Shown here: piece by piece, positions 1-5,411 of the stretch
Position numbering within the stretch: the first letter of the stretch is position 1
Layout: each line of letters starts with the position of its first letter
Translations under genes and position numbers: made by a program
The notes under the pieces: generated by a model
Told to the model about the DNA's origin: nothing
What the model saw: only the letters and a program-made list of their open reading frames with translations
The model's database searches: none
Assembly: GCA_964621455.1 (NCBI GenBank)
Contig: CAZULW010000116.1
Span: 1-5,462 of the forward strand
Direction of reading: 5' to 3'
From: G020354025 sp964621455
GTDB taxonomy: Bacteria; Fidelibacterota; Marinisomatia; SCGC-AAA003-L08; TS1B11
DNA: 5,462 nucleotides

Positions 1-1032
1 GTTGATAGCCTCTTCCGACTCCCGCCCCAGGTATAAGCTCACCTGATAGAGATGAAACTGGGCATGAACGAAGGTGGAATCCATAGCGGTGGCCGCGGCC
101 AGGGACATACCCGCCCCGGCCAAGTTACTATGGAAATAATATTGATCAAGACCATCGATGTAATAGGCCAGAGCCCGGGGATTCTCGGAGGAAAGGGCCG
201 CCACGGGCAGGTCCTCCACCTCGTCGATATGCGTTCTGGATAGCTCCAGGTCTCCCTTGATGTCGATGGAAATACGGTCGATGATGTTTCCCAGGTCCTC
301 TCCTTCGTACCGGTGCGAGGCCAGGAGGCGTCCCCCCTTGGTAAGATAGAGGCGGGTCTCCACGTCATAGGGTTGGGCGGCATGGACACTCCCTTCCAGG
401 AAATGGCGCAGGTGCAGGTTCCGGGCGACCTCGCGCATGAGGACCAGGGGCGCTTCGCCCCTTTCGGCGCCGGCCTCGATCATGACCCGGCTCATCTGGT
501 ACGGATTGCGGTTATCGAAGAACAGATCCTGGATAAGGTCCAGATAGATGCCGTGAGGCAGCCAGCGGCCCACCCAAACCGCATCCGGATCGCCGGTCTC
601 ATTGGCAAAGAAAAACAGGGCAACCTGGCGGCGGAAGTTGGCCTTAGGAACCACCCGTTCGATCCTGGCACCGGTTTCGTCCTCCGCCGTCACCACCAGC
701 GTGGTGGCGCCCAGGTCCTTCCCACTGAAGAAAACCAGGATCAACCCGATGGCCAGGAGCACGTTCACCGGCACCACCACCTTTTCCGTTGTGGTCCACT
801 GGTCTCTGCCCGGTTTACCGTGGGTGTAGACCAGGACCAGGACCGAGGGCACCATAGCTCCCATCGCCAGGAAAACCAGGTCTATGAGATATGGGGAAAG
901 GGCGTAGCGGTCGGTAAGAAAGTCCAGAAACTCGATGGCAAGCCATGAGGCGGCTATATAGACCCCCACCAGCTGAATAACCCGCCGCTCTTTCAGCACA
1001 CGCCAGAAGCTTATCCTTGGCTGCTCACTCAC
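1..1032 (-). CDS. Membrane-anchored TolB-like / TPR protein, N-terminal 344 residues (runs off the left edge)
   Basis: This frame stays open from a GTG at 1032 to base 1 with no stop, so the C-terminus lies outside the window. The start is fixed loosely: an in-frame TAG lies two codons upstream (TAG, GCT, GTG), and the N-terminus MSEQPRISFWRVLKERRV matches the short basic lead of this family. The Shine-Dalgarno is poor. Three hydrophobic segments follow at about residues 19-36, 48-70 and 85-103. A region resembling the TolB-like N-terminal domain starts near residue 136 (VALFFFANETGDPD, where the usual form is close to VAVLPFENLSGD) and continues through FLEGSVHAA (211-219). From about 285 (NPRALAYYIDGLDQYY) it turns into TPR-like helices (AMDSTFVHAQFHLYQ). 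Known relatives are inner-membrane proteins with a cytoplasmic or periplasmic TPR tail, sometimes fused to cyclase, kinase or CadC-type DNA-binding domains; none of these is seen here. Molecular function is unknown. The family assignment is from recalled motif similarity. Confidence 0.8.
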   Translation of the reverse strand, partial: MSEQPRISFWRVLKERRVIQLVGVYIAASWLAIEFLDFLTDRYALSPYLIDLVFLAMGAMVPSVLVLVYTHGKPGRDQWTTTEKVVVPVNVLLAIGLILVFFSGKDLGATTLVVTAEDETGARIERVVPKANFRRQVALFFFANETGDPDAVWVGRWLPHGIYLDLIQDLFFDNRNPYQMSRVMIEAGAERGEAPLVLMREVARNLHLRHFLEGSVHAAQPYDVETRLYLTKGGRLLASHRYEGEDLGNIIDRISIDIKGDLELSRTHIDEVEDLPVAALSSENPRALAYYIDGLDQYYFHSNLAGAGMSLAAATAMDSTFVHAQFHLYQVSLYLGRESEEAIN

Positions 1033-1058
1033 AGCCTAAATCTAATCAGTGGATGCCC

Positions 1059-1087
1059 GATATACAAAAGGCCCGTTATCATGTCAG
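1059..1087 (-). promoter_or_regulatory. Possible sigma70-type promoter for the TolB-like/TPR gene
   Basis: Read on the minus strand, CTGACA (1087-1082) is followed after 17 bases by TATATC (1064-1059). These match the -35 and -10 consensus at 5 of 6 and 4 of 6 positions with ideal spacing. The -10 lies 26 bases upstream of the GTG start at 1032, leaving a short leader. It would let this gene be transcribed independently of the RES gene upstream. Short-motif evidence only. Confidence 0.4.
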
Positions 1088-1130
1088 GTAGCATGAGTGA
1101 CGGATGTTTTTTTTAACCACCAAGGAAATT

Positions 1131-1207
1131 GGTGACTGGTGACTGGTGACTGGTGACTGGTGACTGGTGACTGGTGATTTGTGATTGACGATTGACTATT
1201 GATGACG
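1131..1207. repeat. Seven-base tandem array GGTGACT with a decaying end
   Basis: Six perfect copies of GGTGACT run from 1131 to 1172. They are followed in the same seven-base phase by GGTGATT, TGTGATT, GACGATT, GACTATT and GATGACG (1173-1207), each further from the consensus. The array sits in the 288-base non-coding stretch between the RES gene end (1321) and the TolB-like gene start (1032). A T-run of eight (1107-1114) and AACCACCAAGG (1115-1125) lie just to the left. A period of seven is not a multiple of three, which argues against coding. The graded decay suggests slippage keeps one end homogeneous while the other drifts. Confidence 0.95.
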
Positions 1208-1226
1208 AGCTAAACTGCCTACCGCC

Positions 1227-1263
1227 ACCCGGCTACACTTGCGTTACCCGGCTACACTACGTT
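1227..1263. repeat. Two-copy tandem repeat ACCCGGCTACACT, units of 19 and 18 bases
   Basis: ACCCGGCTACACTTGCGTT (1227-1245) is immediately followed by ACCCGGCTACACTACGTT (1246-1263). The first 13 bases are identical, and the tails differ by one base in length plus a substitution. It lies between the seven-base array and the RES stop codon. To its right are small inverted repeats, GGCAG-G-CTGCC (1281-1291) and CGCT-TTTT-AGCG (in 1288-1299). Neither has the long stem and U-tract expected of an intrinsic terminator for the RES gene. Confidence 0.85.
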
Positions 1264-1320
1264 ACGCCGGACAAGCGTCGGGCAGGCTGCCATTGCCGCT
1301 TTTTAGCGCCCTGGCCGGGT

Positions 1321-1771
1321 TCAGCTTGTGCCCAGCATCTCGGCGAGGTCTTTGGGAGTGGATATCCTGATCTTGGCGTAATTCGGGTGCTCAGGATTGA
1401 GCAGGTAGTTGTATCCGCCGCCTTTGATAGCGCTGGGTACTTTCAAGACAGCCGAGGACTGCCGACGGATCCATTCATCCCCCAGCTTCCTGGTTTCGGG
1501 TTTGTGTGGACGCACATCCCAGTCCTCAGGAAGATCATCCTCCGACAGTTCTTCGACCAGATCCTCGTCAAACTCAAAGGATACGCAGGAGTGGGTTCCC
1601 CTGAGCGTCTCCAAATCATCGATTTCCAGCCCGACTTCACACAGGGCCAGCGGCAAACTATCAGAAGAATACACAACGGCGGTCCCTCTGTTATGCCACC
1701 GGCCTGGGTGCTCGCGGGCGCCAATGCCGCTGGCGGGACCTCCGCCGTACATCGCGTCGAGAACACGCCAA
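1321..1771 (-). CDS. RES-domain toxin (NAD+-degrading family), 5' end lost in the assembly gap
   Basis: The last 149 codons are present, ending in TGA at 1323-1321; the start is in the N run. The fragment opens WRVLDAMYGGG, then shows GRWHNRGTAVVYSSDSLPLALCE, a long acidic middle, KLGDEWI, VLKVPSAI and NYLLNPEHPNYAKI. This is the order of motifs in RES proteins, the toxins of Xre/MbcA-RES toxin-antitoxin pairs. Family members are cytoplasmic and destroy NAD+ (NAD+ phosphorylase or glycohydrolase activity; one branch ADP-ribosylates Prs). The expected conserved residues are visible in fragment numbering: R2, R24 (in GRW), Y34, E45, S113 and N121, so nothing suggests inactivation. RES proteins are commonly about 150-230 residues, so probably only a few N-terminal residues are missing. 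The partner antitoxin normally lies directly upstream, which here falls inside the gap; none is visible. Confidence 0.88.
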
Positions 1772-1871
1772 NNNNNNNNNNNNNNNNNNNNNNNNNNNNN
1801 NNNNNNNNNNNNNNNNNNNNNNNNNNNNNNNNNNNNNNNNNNNNNNNNNNNNNNNNNNNNNNNNNNNNNNN
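1772..1871. other. Assembly gap: 100 consecutive Ns
   Basis: Exactly 100 Ns, the conventional filler for a scaffold join of unknown length. On its right is the N-terminal 69 codons of an Eco57I-like protein, a family usually around a thousand residues. On its left is the near-complete end of a RES toxin. If the join is correct, the true missing DNA should be several kilobases (rest of the methylase, probably an antitoxin, start of the RES gene). If it is not, the two contigs may not be neighbours. Confidence 0.99.
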
Positions 1872-2079
1872 CGCCAACCTTGATAGCGTCTTCGTGGACC
1901 ACGCCCTTATAAGCCTCGACGTGGCCCTGCTCATTGTAGATGTCCCACCCCAGAGCCTTGAACAGGGGATCGATAAACTCCAGGCGTACCGGGGTCTCTT
2001 TGTAGCGGCCGGAGCGGTAGGCATCCAGGTTGTGGTCAAACCGCTCGATCAGTGCAAGGACAGCTTCCGGGGCGGGCAT
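1872..2079 (-). CDS. N-terminus of an Eco57I-like type IIG restriction enzyme / DNA methyltransferase, cut by the gap
   Basis: The first 69 codons run from ATG at 2079 into the Ns. The sequence MPAPEAVLALIERFDHNL, then YKETPVRLEFIDPLFKALGWD and EAYKGVVHEDAIKVG, matches the start of a very common family of large single-chain restriction-methylation proteins. In these a nuclease-like N-terminal domain (HSDR_N-like) precedes an N6-adenine methyltransferase core with an NPPY-type motif and a target-recognition region. Only the N-terminal lead is seen; the catalytic PD-(D/E)xK lysine segment and the methylase motifs would lie in the gap, so activity cannot be judged. The start is well bounded: an in-frame TAA lies six codons upstream and there is no other start between. 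No good Shine-Dalgarno is visible. The gene begins 65 bases after the DUF4143 ATPase stop on the same strand, so co-transcription is possible. Family members act in phage and plasmid restriction. Confidence 0.82.
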
Positions 2080-2144
2080 GGCGGCTAATATGCCTTACGT
2101 GCTAAATACTTTATTGGCGGCTCCACCTTCAACCCCCCGATTCT

Positions 2145-3566
2145 CTAGAAAATTGTTATATTTTTCCCCGTGATATTTTTCCCGATAGTATAACAATAAA
2201 GACTGCTGGGTATATATTCGACGAGCAAGCCTTTGATCGTACGTTCCCCAGTCTTGGTTTTGGTTGTGATCTTCGGCTTACCTTCCAGGTTGCTCGTACG
2301 GGCAAAATCGATTATCCCCTTTACTGTATCCGGATGAGTATAAGCTCGATCACTCCACTTGATCTCCAAGGCCCATTTCATCTGCGGGGAGGTGTAAATC
2401 TGGCCGACAAAATCCACTTCTCCACCTTTCCAGCGGGCGTAGTTGATGCTATCGGCCAGGTATTGCTGGTGGAACCACTGCGCGAATATGGCCGTCTCGG
2501 TCAAATGCCCCATATCCTCATGATCGCCGGTAATGGGTCCAAACAGGGCTGCACGAATGGAAGGATTCGTAAGATAGACTTTAAACTGCCGATCTCTTTG
2601 GAAGTGTTTACCCGTTTTATCAATTCGCCTGATTTTTCTTATAAGGAACGCCGCTTCAAGGTAGTCGAGATACCTCCTTACAGTCTCTTTATTCACCCCT
2701 GACGATTGCGTTAATCCTCCCATGCTCACTTCCTCACCCGTATTATAGGCCAGGGTCGTGAAGAGCCGGTTCAATTCCTGTATGTCCCTGATCCCATAGA
2801 GGCTCGGCAAATCCCTAAGTAAGACCTTGTCAAGAATGTCCCCCTTGATGAACCTGGCAGGATTTTTCCTTATCTCCTCTGAAAAAACCGTCTCGGGATA
2901 CCCGCCATAGTTTATATAATCGACAAAATGCTCATTCAACTGGCCTATATCGGTGCTTGTATAAGTACACGGGGCTACTTCCTCAATCAATTCATCTTCC
3001 ACTTCCCGGAACTTCAGGAATTCCGCAAAAGTCAGTGGTGGCAGCAGAAAATCGGTAAATCGCCCGGCACCGGATTCGGTGCTCTTCATCCTCAACGCGG
3101 CGGCTGCCGAACCCGAAGCGATAAACTTGAAGTTGTGATACGTATCTACCAGGCTTTTCAGCTGAGCTTCCCAGGCTCGCAGATACTGTATTTCATCAAA
3201 GAAAAAGTAAGACTGCTTGCGGGGATCACCCACTGTGGCTTCATATATTGCGCGAACTAAGGTTTCTAAATCCATTCCAGTGTAAATCGGAGTATCAAGA
3301 GAGACATACAAAATGTTATTCGCAGGTACCCCACCAGTCTTGATCAACCGCTCAATGAGATGATGGATCAGTACCGTTTTCCCTACCCGCCTGGGCCCCA
3401 TAAGCACAACCGCCCGTCTGGGTTCTTGTTTCACCACGAGCTCTTTGAAGGGCGATAGATAATCCCTTGGTGTCCGATATGAAATGACCTCTCCCCCCTC
3501 TCTCCACCAGGGATTATCCAAACGAAGTCTTTCGACTCTTTCTTCTCCAGCTATCGGCTTCATCAT
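2145..3566 (-). CDS. AAA+ ATPase with C-terminal DUF4143 domain
   Basis: A complete protein of 473 residues from ATG 3566, or 472 from the adjacent ATG at 3563; family members usually run about 380-480. The N-terminal ATPase (AAA_14 type) has Walker A GPRRVGKT (57-64), Walker B YFFFDEIQYL (120-129) and a sensor-like FIASGSAA (148-155). The NYGGYPET motif (219-226) is typical of the family. A winged-helix-like stretch follows (LTQSSGVNKETVRRYLDYLE, 285-304), then a DUF4143 C-terminus with a nuclease-like pattern: E357, GGEVDFV (E383, D385) and ALEIKWS (E401, K403). All ATPase motifs look intact. No signal peptide or membrane segment is seen. The biological role of this widespread, often mobile family is not established. 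The two-domain design (ATPase plus a PD-(D/E)xK-like fold) suggests a DNA-directed or regulatory job, which is inference. The gene is clearly more AT-rich than the PrpD gene upstream. It ends with a duplicated GKNIT. Confidence 0.93.
   Translation of the reverse strand: MMKPIAGEERVERLRLDNPWWREGGEVISYRTPRDYLSPFKELVVKQEPRRAVVLMGPRRVGKTVLIHHLIERLIKTGGVPANNILYVSLDTPIYTGMDLETLVRAIYEATVGDPRKQSYFFFDEIQYLRAWEAQLKSLVDTYHNFKFIASGSAAAALRMKSTESGAGRFTDFLLPPLTFAEFLKFREVEDELIEEVAPCTYTSTDIGQLNEHFVDYINYGGYPETVFSEEIRKNPARFIKGDILDKVLLRDLPSLYGIRDIQELNRLFTTLAYNTGEEVSMGGLTQSSGVNKETVRRYLDYLEAAFLIRKIRRIDKTGKHFQRDRQFKVYLTNPSIRAALFGPITGDHEDMGHLTETAIFAQWFHQQYLADSINYARWKGGEVDFVGQIYTSPQMKWALEIKWSDRAYTHPDTVKGIIDFARTSNLEGKPKITTKTKTGERTIKGLLVEYIPSSLYCYTIGKNITGKNITIF
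2155..2184. repeat. 15-base tandem duplication at the 3' end of the DUF4143 gene
   Basis: GTTATATTTTTCCCC (2155-2169) and GTGATATTTTTCCCG (2170-2184) match at 13 of 15 positions. On the coding strand they give GKNIT twice, followed only by IF and the stop. The unit length keeps frame, so the duplication extends the C-terminus by five residues instead of breaking it. It lies beyond the recognisable DUF4143 motifs. Confidence 0.9.
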
Positions 3567-3568
3567 TA

Positions 3569-3572
3569 CTCC
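3569..3572 (-). promoter_or_regulatory. Ribosome binding site that favours the second ATG of the DUF4143 gene
   Basis: On the minus strand GGAG is followed by TA and then ATGATG. GGAG is only two bases from the first ATG (3566) but five from the second (3563), so initiation at 3563 is the better-spaced choice. The difference is one methionine. An AT-rich TATTATAGT lies further upstream and could hold a -10 element, but I see no convincing -35. Confidence 0.55.
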
Positions 3573-3596
3573 ACTATTTAGGCTACTATAATAACG

Positions 3597-3680
3597 TTAA
3601 TGCGCTTGAATTATGTATTAGCGCTGTCATACTGGCGTTAATTTAAGGCCTTGTTAGCCCAAGGGCAATGCAATAGCGCT
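3597..3680. repeat. Three AT-preceded GCGCT motifs upstream of the DUF4143 gene
   Basis: TTAATGCGCT (3597-3606), TATTAGCGCT (3616-3625) and CAATAGCGCT (3671-3680) share an AT-rich lead and GCGCT in the same orientation. A GGCGTTAAT at 3634-3642 has part of the motif in reverse. They sit 31-114 bases upstream of the ATPase start, where an operator could lie. The rest of this 265-base intergenic stretch (3567-3831) shows no gene. The motifs are short and could be chance. Confidence 0.35.
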
Positions 3681-3803
3681 ACTAGCACCTATATTCCTTA
3701 CATAGCAGGTGTTTTCCCAGCAGCCGGAAGTGGAGGCGTTTCAATACAAACTTAAGAGCGGTTCGATACATCGCATTTATTGTAAGTTGATAGACCCTTT
3801 TTA

Positions 3804-3821
3804 TCTTGGCGTCCTTGGCGG
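3804..3821 (-). repeat. Paired nine-base motif CCGCCAAGG-ACGCCAAGA
   Basis: On the minus strand, 10 bases past the PrpD stop codon, CCGCCAAGG (3821-3813) is directly followed by ACGCCAAGA (3812-3804), matching at 7 of 9 positions. It is not self-complementary and does not form a terminator stem, although AT-rich sequence follows. A related nine-base pair occurs at 5412-5429, and a single ACCACCAAGG at 1116-1125. Confidence 0.6.
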
Positions 3822-3831
3822 TTCCATCCAC

Positions 3832-5199
3832 TCAATCCTCCACCATCAGGCCCATGAAATGGTGGATGCCCGGCAGGGTCTCGCAGGTGAAAATCGCGTC
3901 CTTGATCCGGCTGCGCCCCTCGTCCGTCAGGTGCGGGGCGGTCAGGGCGGCGAACTTACCGTCCAGGTCATCTTCCGTCATCGGCTCACGAGGATCACCT
4001 TTGGGGTATTCCAGGTAGACCGAGTGCTCCCGGCCATCGGTAGTACGAATGGTTACACGCGAAGGCTGCTTTTCCGGGAAAATCTGCTCGAACTCCTCGC
4101 TGGCCTCGCCCTTGATCTTGTGGATGAGCTCTTTCAGCCGGGGATCGAAGATCTTCTCATCGTCGAAGGTCTCGGTAGTGATCTTCCGGTCCAGGATGGC
4201 GCGGACGATACAGTAGGGCAGGCTGTGGTCGGCCGTCTCCCGGCTGGTGGGCTCGTACTTGTGGGGATCAAACAGGATATCACACGCACGGGCGATGGTG
4301 GTGACCCGCACCTCCTCAATCTGCTCGGGCTGGATGTCGTTCTCGGTCACCACCTTCAGGGTGGCCGTGATGTGGGTATGGGTGAGGGCCTCGGTTGGGA
4401 AAGCCTTCATGGAACATTCCATGATCTTGAAGGCGTCTCCCAGGCCGTCAACCAGTTTGGATACGTCCCAGTCGGGGCCGTAGACGTCCATGAGCCCCTC
4501 TTTCCCCTCGAAGACTTCCTCCGTGCCGGTGTAGCCCTCCTTGGCCATGAGGGCGGCAAAGACGCCGGCCTGCACCGCCAGGGGGTCCACTGTGTTTTTC
4601 ATCATGGTGAGTTTCCCGGCGGTGGGACAGCCGATAGTGTGGCTGTGACTGCCGGAGATGCCGATGGCATTGACCAGCTGGTCTTCAGACAGGCCCAGCA
4701 GACATCCCGCCACGATGGGCGAGACGAACTGGGTGATAGTGGCGTGGTGCCACTTGCGCTCCCGGAGGCCGGGCACGGCGAACTCGCACAGGCGCTGCTC
4801 AAATTCGTAGGCCAGGACGATGGCCACGATGACATCCTTCATGGTCGCCCCCACCAGCTCACCAACGTTCAGGGCGGCGGGGATGAGGTCCGAGGGGTGG
4901 GACGGGTCCTCTTTCCAGTAGATGTCGTTGAAATCCAGGGCCCGGATGGCCAGCGAGTTCACCAGGGTAGCATTGACGGCGGGCATGCGCTCCCCGCTCA
5001 CCAGCAAACTGGCCTCGTGGGTCCCTTCCATCTGGCGGTAAAGCTTGCGCATGATCTGCACGTCCCTCGTATAGAATCCACCGAAGGCACAACCGATGGA
5101 ATCATACAGGTACCGCTTGACCTCGTAAACCACATCGGCGGGCAGGTCATCATACTGGAGATCGAGGGCGAACCGCGCCATCTGCCGGGAAATACTCAT
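3832..5199 (-). CDS. MmgE/PrpD family protein (2-methylcitrate dehydratase-like)
   Basis: A complete protein of 455 residues, normal for this family (about 450-480). The start ATG at 5199 has a strong AGGAGG four bases upstream. An all-helical N-terminal domain carries ALDFNDIY (87-94), HPSD (101-104) and TAGKLTM (193-199). KAFPTEALTHTHI (265-277) and TSRETADHSLPY (318-329) are the strongest family signatures, and LPGIHHFMGLM closes the C-terminal lid-type domain. Characterised members dehydrate 2-methylcitrate to 2-methylaconitate in the methylcitrate cycle of propionate oxidation; relatives include cis-aconitate decarboxylase. There is no methylcitrate synthase, methylisocitrate lyase or CoA-transferase gene in the window, so the substrate cannot be assigned and I withhold prpD. 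Expected to be cytoplasmic, with no signal peptide or membrane segment. The gene is GC-rich (about 63-67% in two sampled 60-base lines) compared with the neighbouring ATPase. The long open frame on the opposite strand is a shadow of this gene. Confidence 0.93.
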   Translation of the reverse strand: MSISRQMARFALDLQYDDLPADVVYEVKRYLYDSIGCAFGGFYTRDVQIMRKLYRQMEGTHEASLLVSGERMPAVNATLVNSLAIRALDFNDIYWKEDPSHPSDLIPAALNVGELVGATMKDVIVAIVLAYEFEQRLCEFAVPGLRERKWHHATITQFVSPIVAGCLLGLSEDQLVNAIGISGSHSHTIGCPTAGKLTMMKNTVDPLAVQAGVFAALMAKEGYTGTEEVFEGKEGLMDVYGPDWDVSKLVDGLGDAFKIMECSMKAFPTEALTHTHITATLKVVTENDIQPEQIEEVRVTTIARACDILFDPHKYEPTSRETADHSLPYCIVRAILDRKITTETFDDEKIFDPRLKELIHKIKGEASEEFEQIFPEKQPSRVTIRTTDGREHSVYLEYPKGDPREPMTEDDLDGKFAALTAPHLTDEGRSRIKDAIFTCETLPGIHHFMGLMVED

Positions 5200-5203
5200 A
5201 TCC

Positions 5204-5209
5204 CCTCCT
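5204..5209 (-). promoter_or_regulatory. Strong Shine-Dalgarno (AGGAGG) of the MmgE/PrpD gene
   Basis: On the minus strand AGGAGG is followed by GGAT and then ATG. The match is perfect with short spacing, and the G-run lets the pairing shift slightly. It fixes the start at 5199 and suggests better translation than the other genes here, which have weak or absent sites. Confidence 0.8.
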
Positions 5210-5233
5210 ATTTAGTAAAACCGCAAAGCTAGT

Positions 5234-5320
5234 CCTGAGCCCTGTCGAAGGGCCCGCCCGTTCGGCTGAGGCTTCGACGTGAGGCTTCGGCGTGAGCTCA
5301 GCCGAACGCTCAGCCGAACG
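5234..5320. repeat. Nested direct and inverted intergenic repeat block (REP-like)
   Basis: The block starts with CCTGAGCCCTGTCGAAGGGC (5234-5253), a variant of the CCTGAGCCTGTCGAAGG-type intergenic element seen in many genomes. CGTTCGGCTGAG (5259-5270) then has two perfect inverted partners, CTCAGCCGAACG at 5297-5308 and again at 5309-5320 in direct tandem. Between the arms are two 13-base direct units differing at one position, GAGGCTTCGACGT (5268-5280) and GAGGCTTCGGCGT (5281-5293). A 12-bp stem with a 26-base loop, or the alternative using the second right arm, can form. It lies 35 bases upstream of the PrpD start. Confidence 0.85.
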
Positions 5321-5348
5321 TTCACGACGAAGCCCGATCCGGGCCGAA

Positions 5349-5395
5349 CCCCGCCGCCCCGCTTCCTGCGGGACTGGTCCCGCCTAGTGGCGGGG
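5349..5395. repeat. GC-rich alternative hairpins
   Basis: Several mutually exclusive stems overlap: GCGGGAC/GTCCCGC around TG (5368-5374 with 5377-5383); CCCGCC/GGCGGG around TAGT (5379-5384 with 5389-5394); CCCGC/GCGGG around TTCCT (5358-5362 with 5368-5372); and an outer CCCCGCC/GGCGGGG (5349-5355 with 5389-5395). No U-tract follows on either strand, so a classic intrinsic terminator is not supported. It could be part of the adjoining REP-like block, or end transcription from a gene beyond the right edge. Confidence 0.6.
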
Positions 5396-5411
5396 ATGGC
5401 GGGGGATGGGG

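Noticed and set aside
313..948. Plus-strand open frame of 211 codons, and the minus-strand 39-389 frame
   Set aside because: Both overlap the TolB-like/TPR frame, which has membrane segments and domain motifs. The alternatives look like shadows rich in R, P, S and W, or in H, Q and G.
1131..1207. CRISPR array
   Set aside because: Units are seven bases with no spacers between them; this is a simple tandem repeat.
1276..1323. Intrinsic terminator after the RES gene
   Set aside because: Only four- to five-base stems occur, and no U-tract follows on the minus strand.
1310..1330. tRNA-like GGGTTCAG fragment
   Set aside because: No acceptor, anticodon or D-arm pairing could be built around it, and it overlaps the RES stop codon.
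1192..2088. Long plus-strand open frame of 298 codons across the gap
   Set aside because: It is antisense to the RES and Eco57I-like frames, whose minus-strand translations show clear family motifs; this frame shows none and includes the Ns.
3725..3760. CRISPR-like GTTTCAATACAA string
   Set aside because: It occurs once, with no repeats or spacers nearby.
3709..5232. Plus-strand open frame of 507 codons
   Set aside because: It is the antisense shadow of the GC-rich PrpD gene. Its product is low-complexity, rich in G, H, Q, L and V, with no recognisable domain.
5366..5395. Rho-independent terminator
   Set aside because: Stable GC-rich stems exist but no run of T follows on either strand, and several structures compete.
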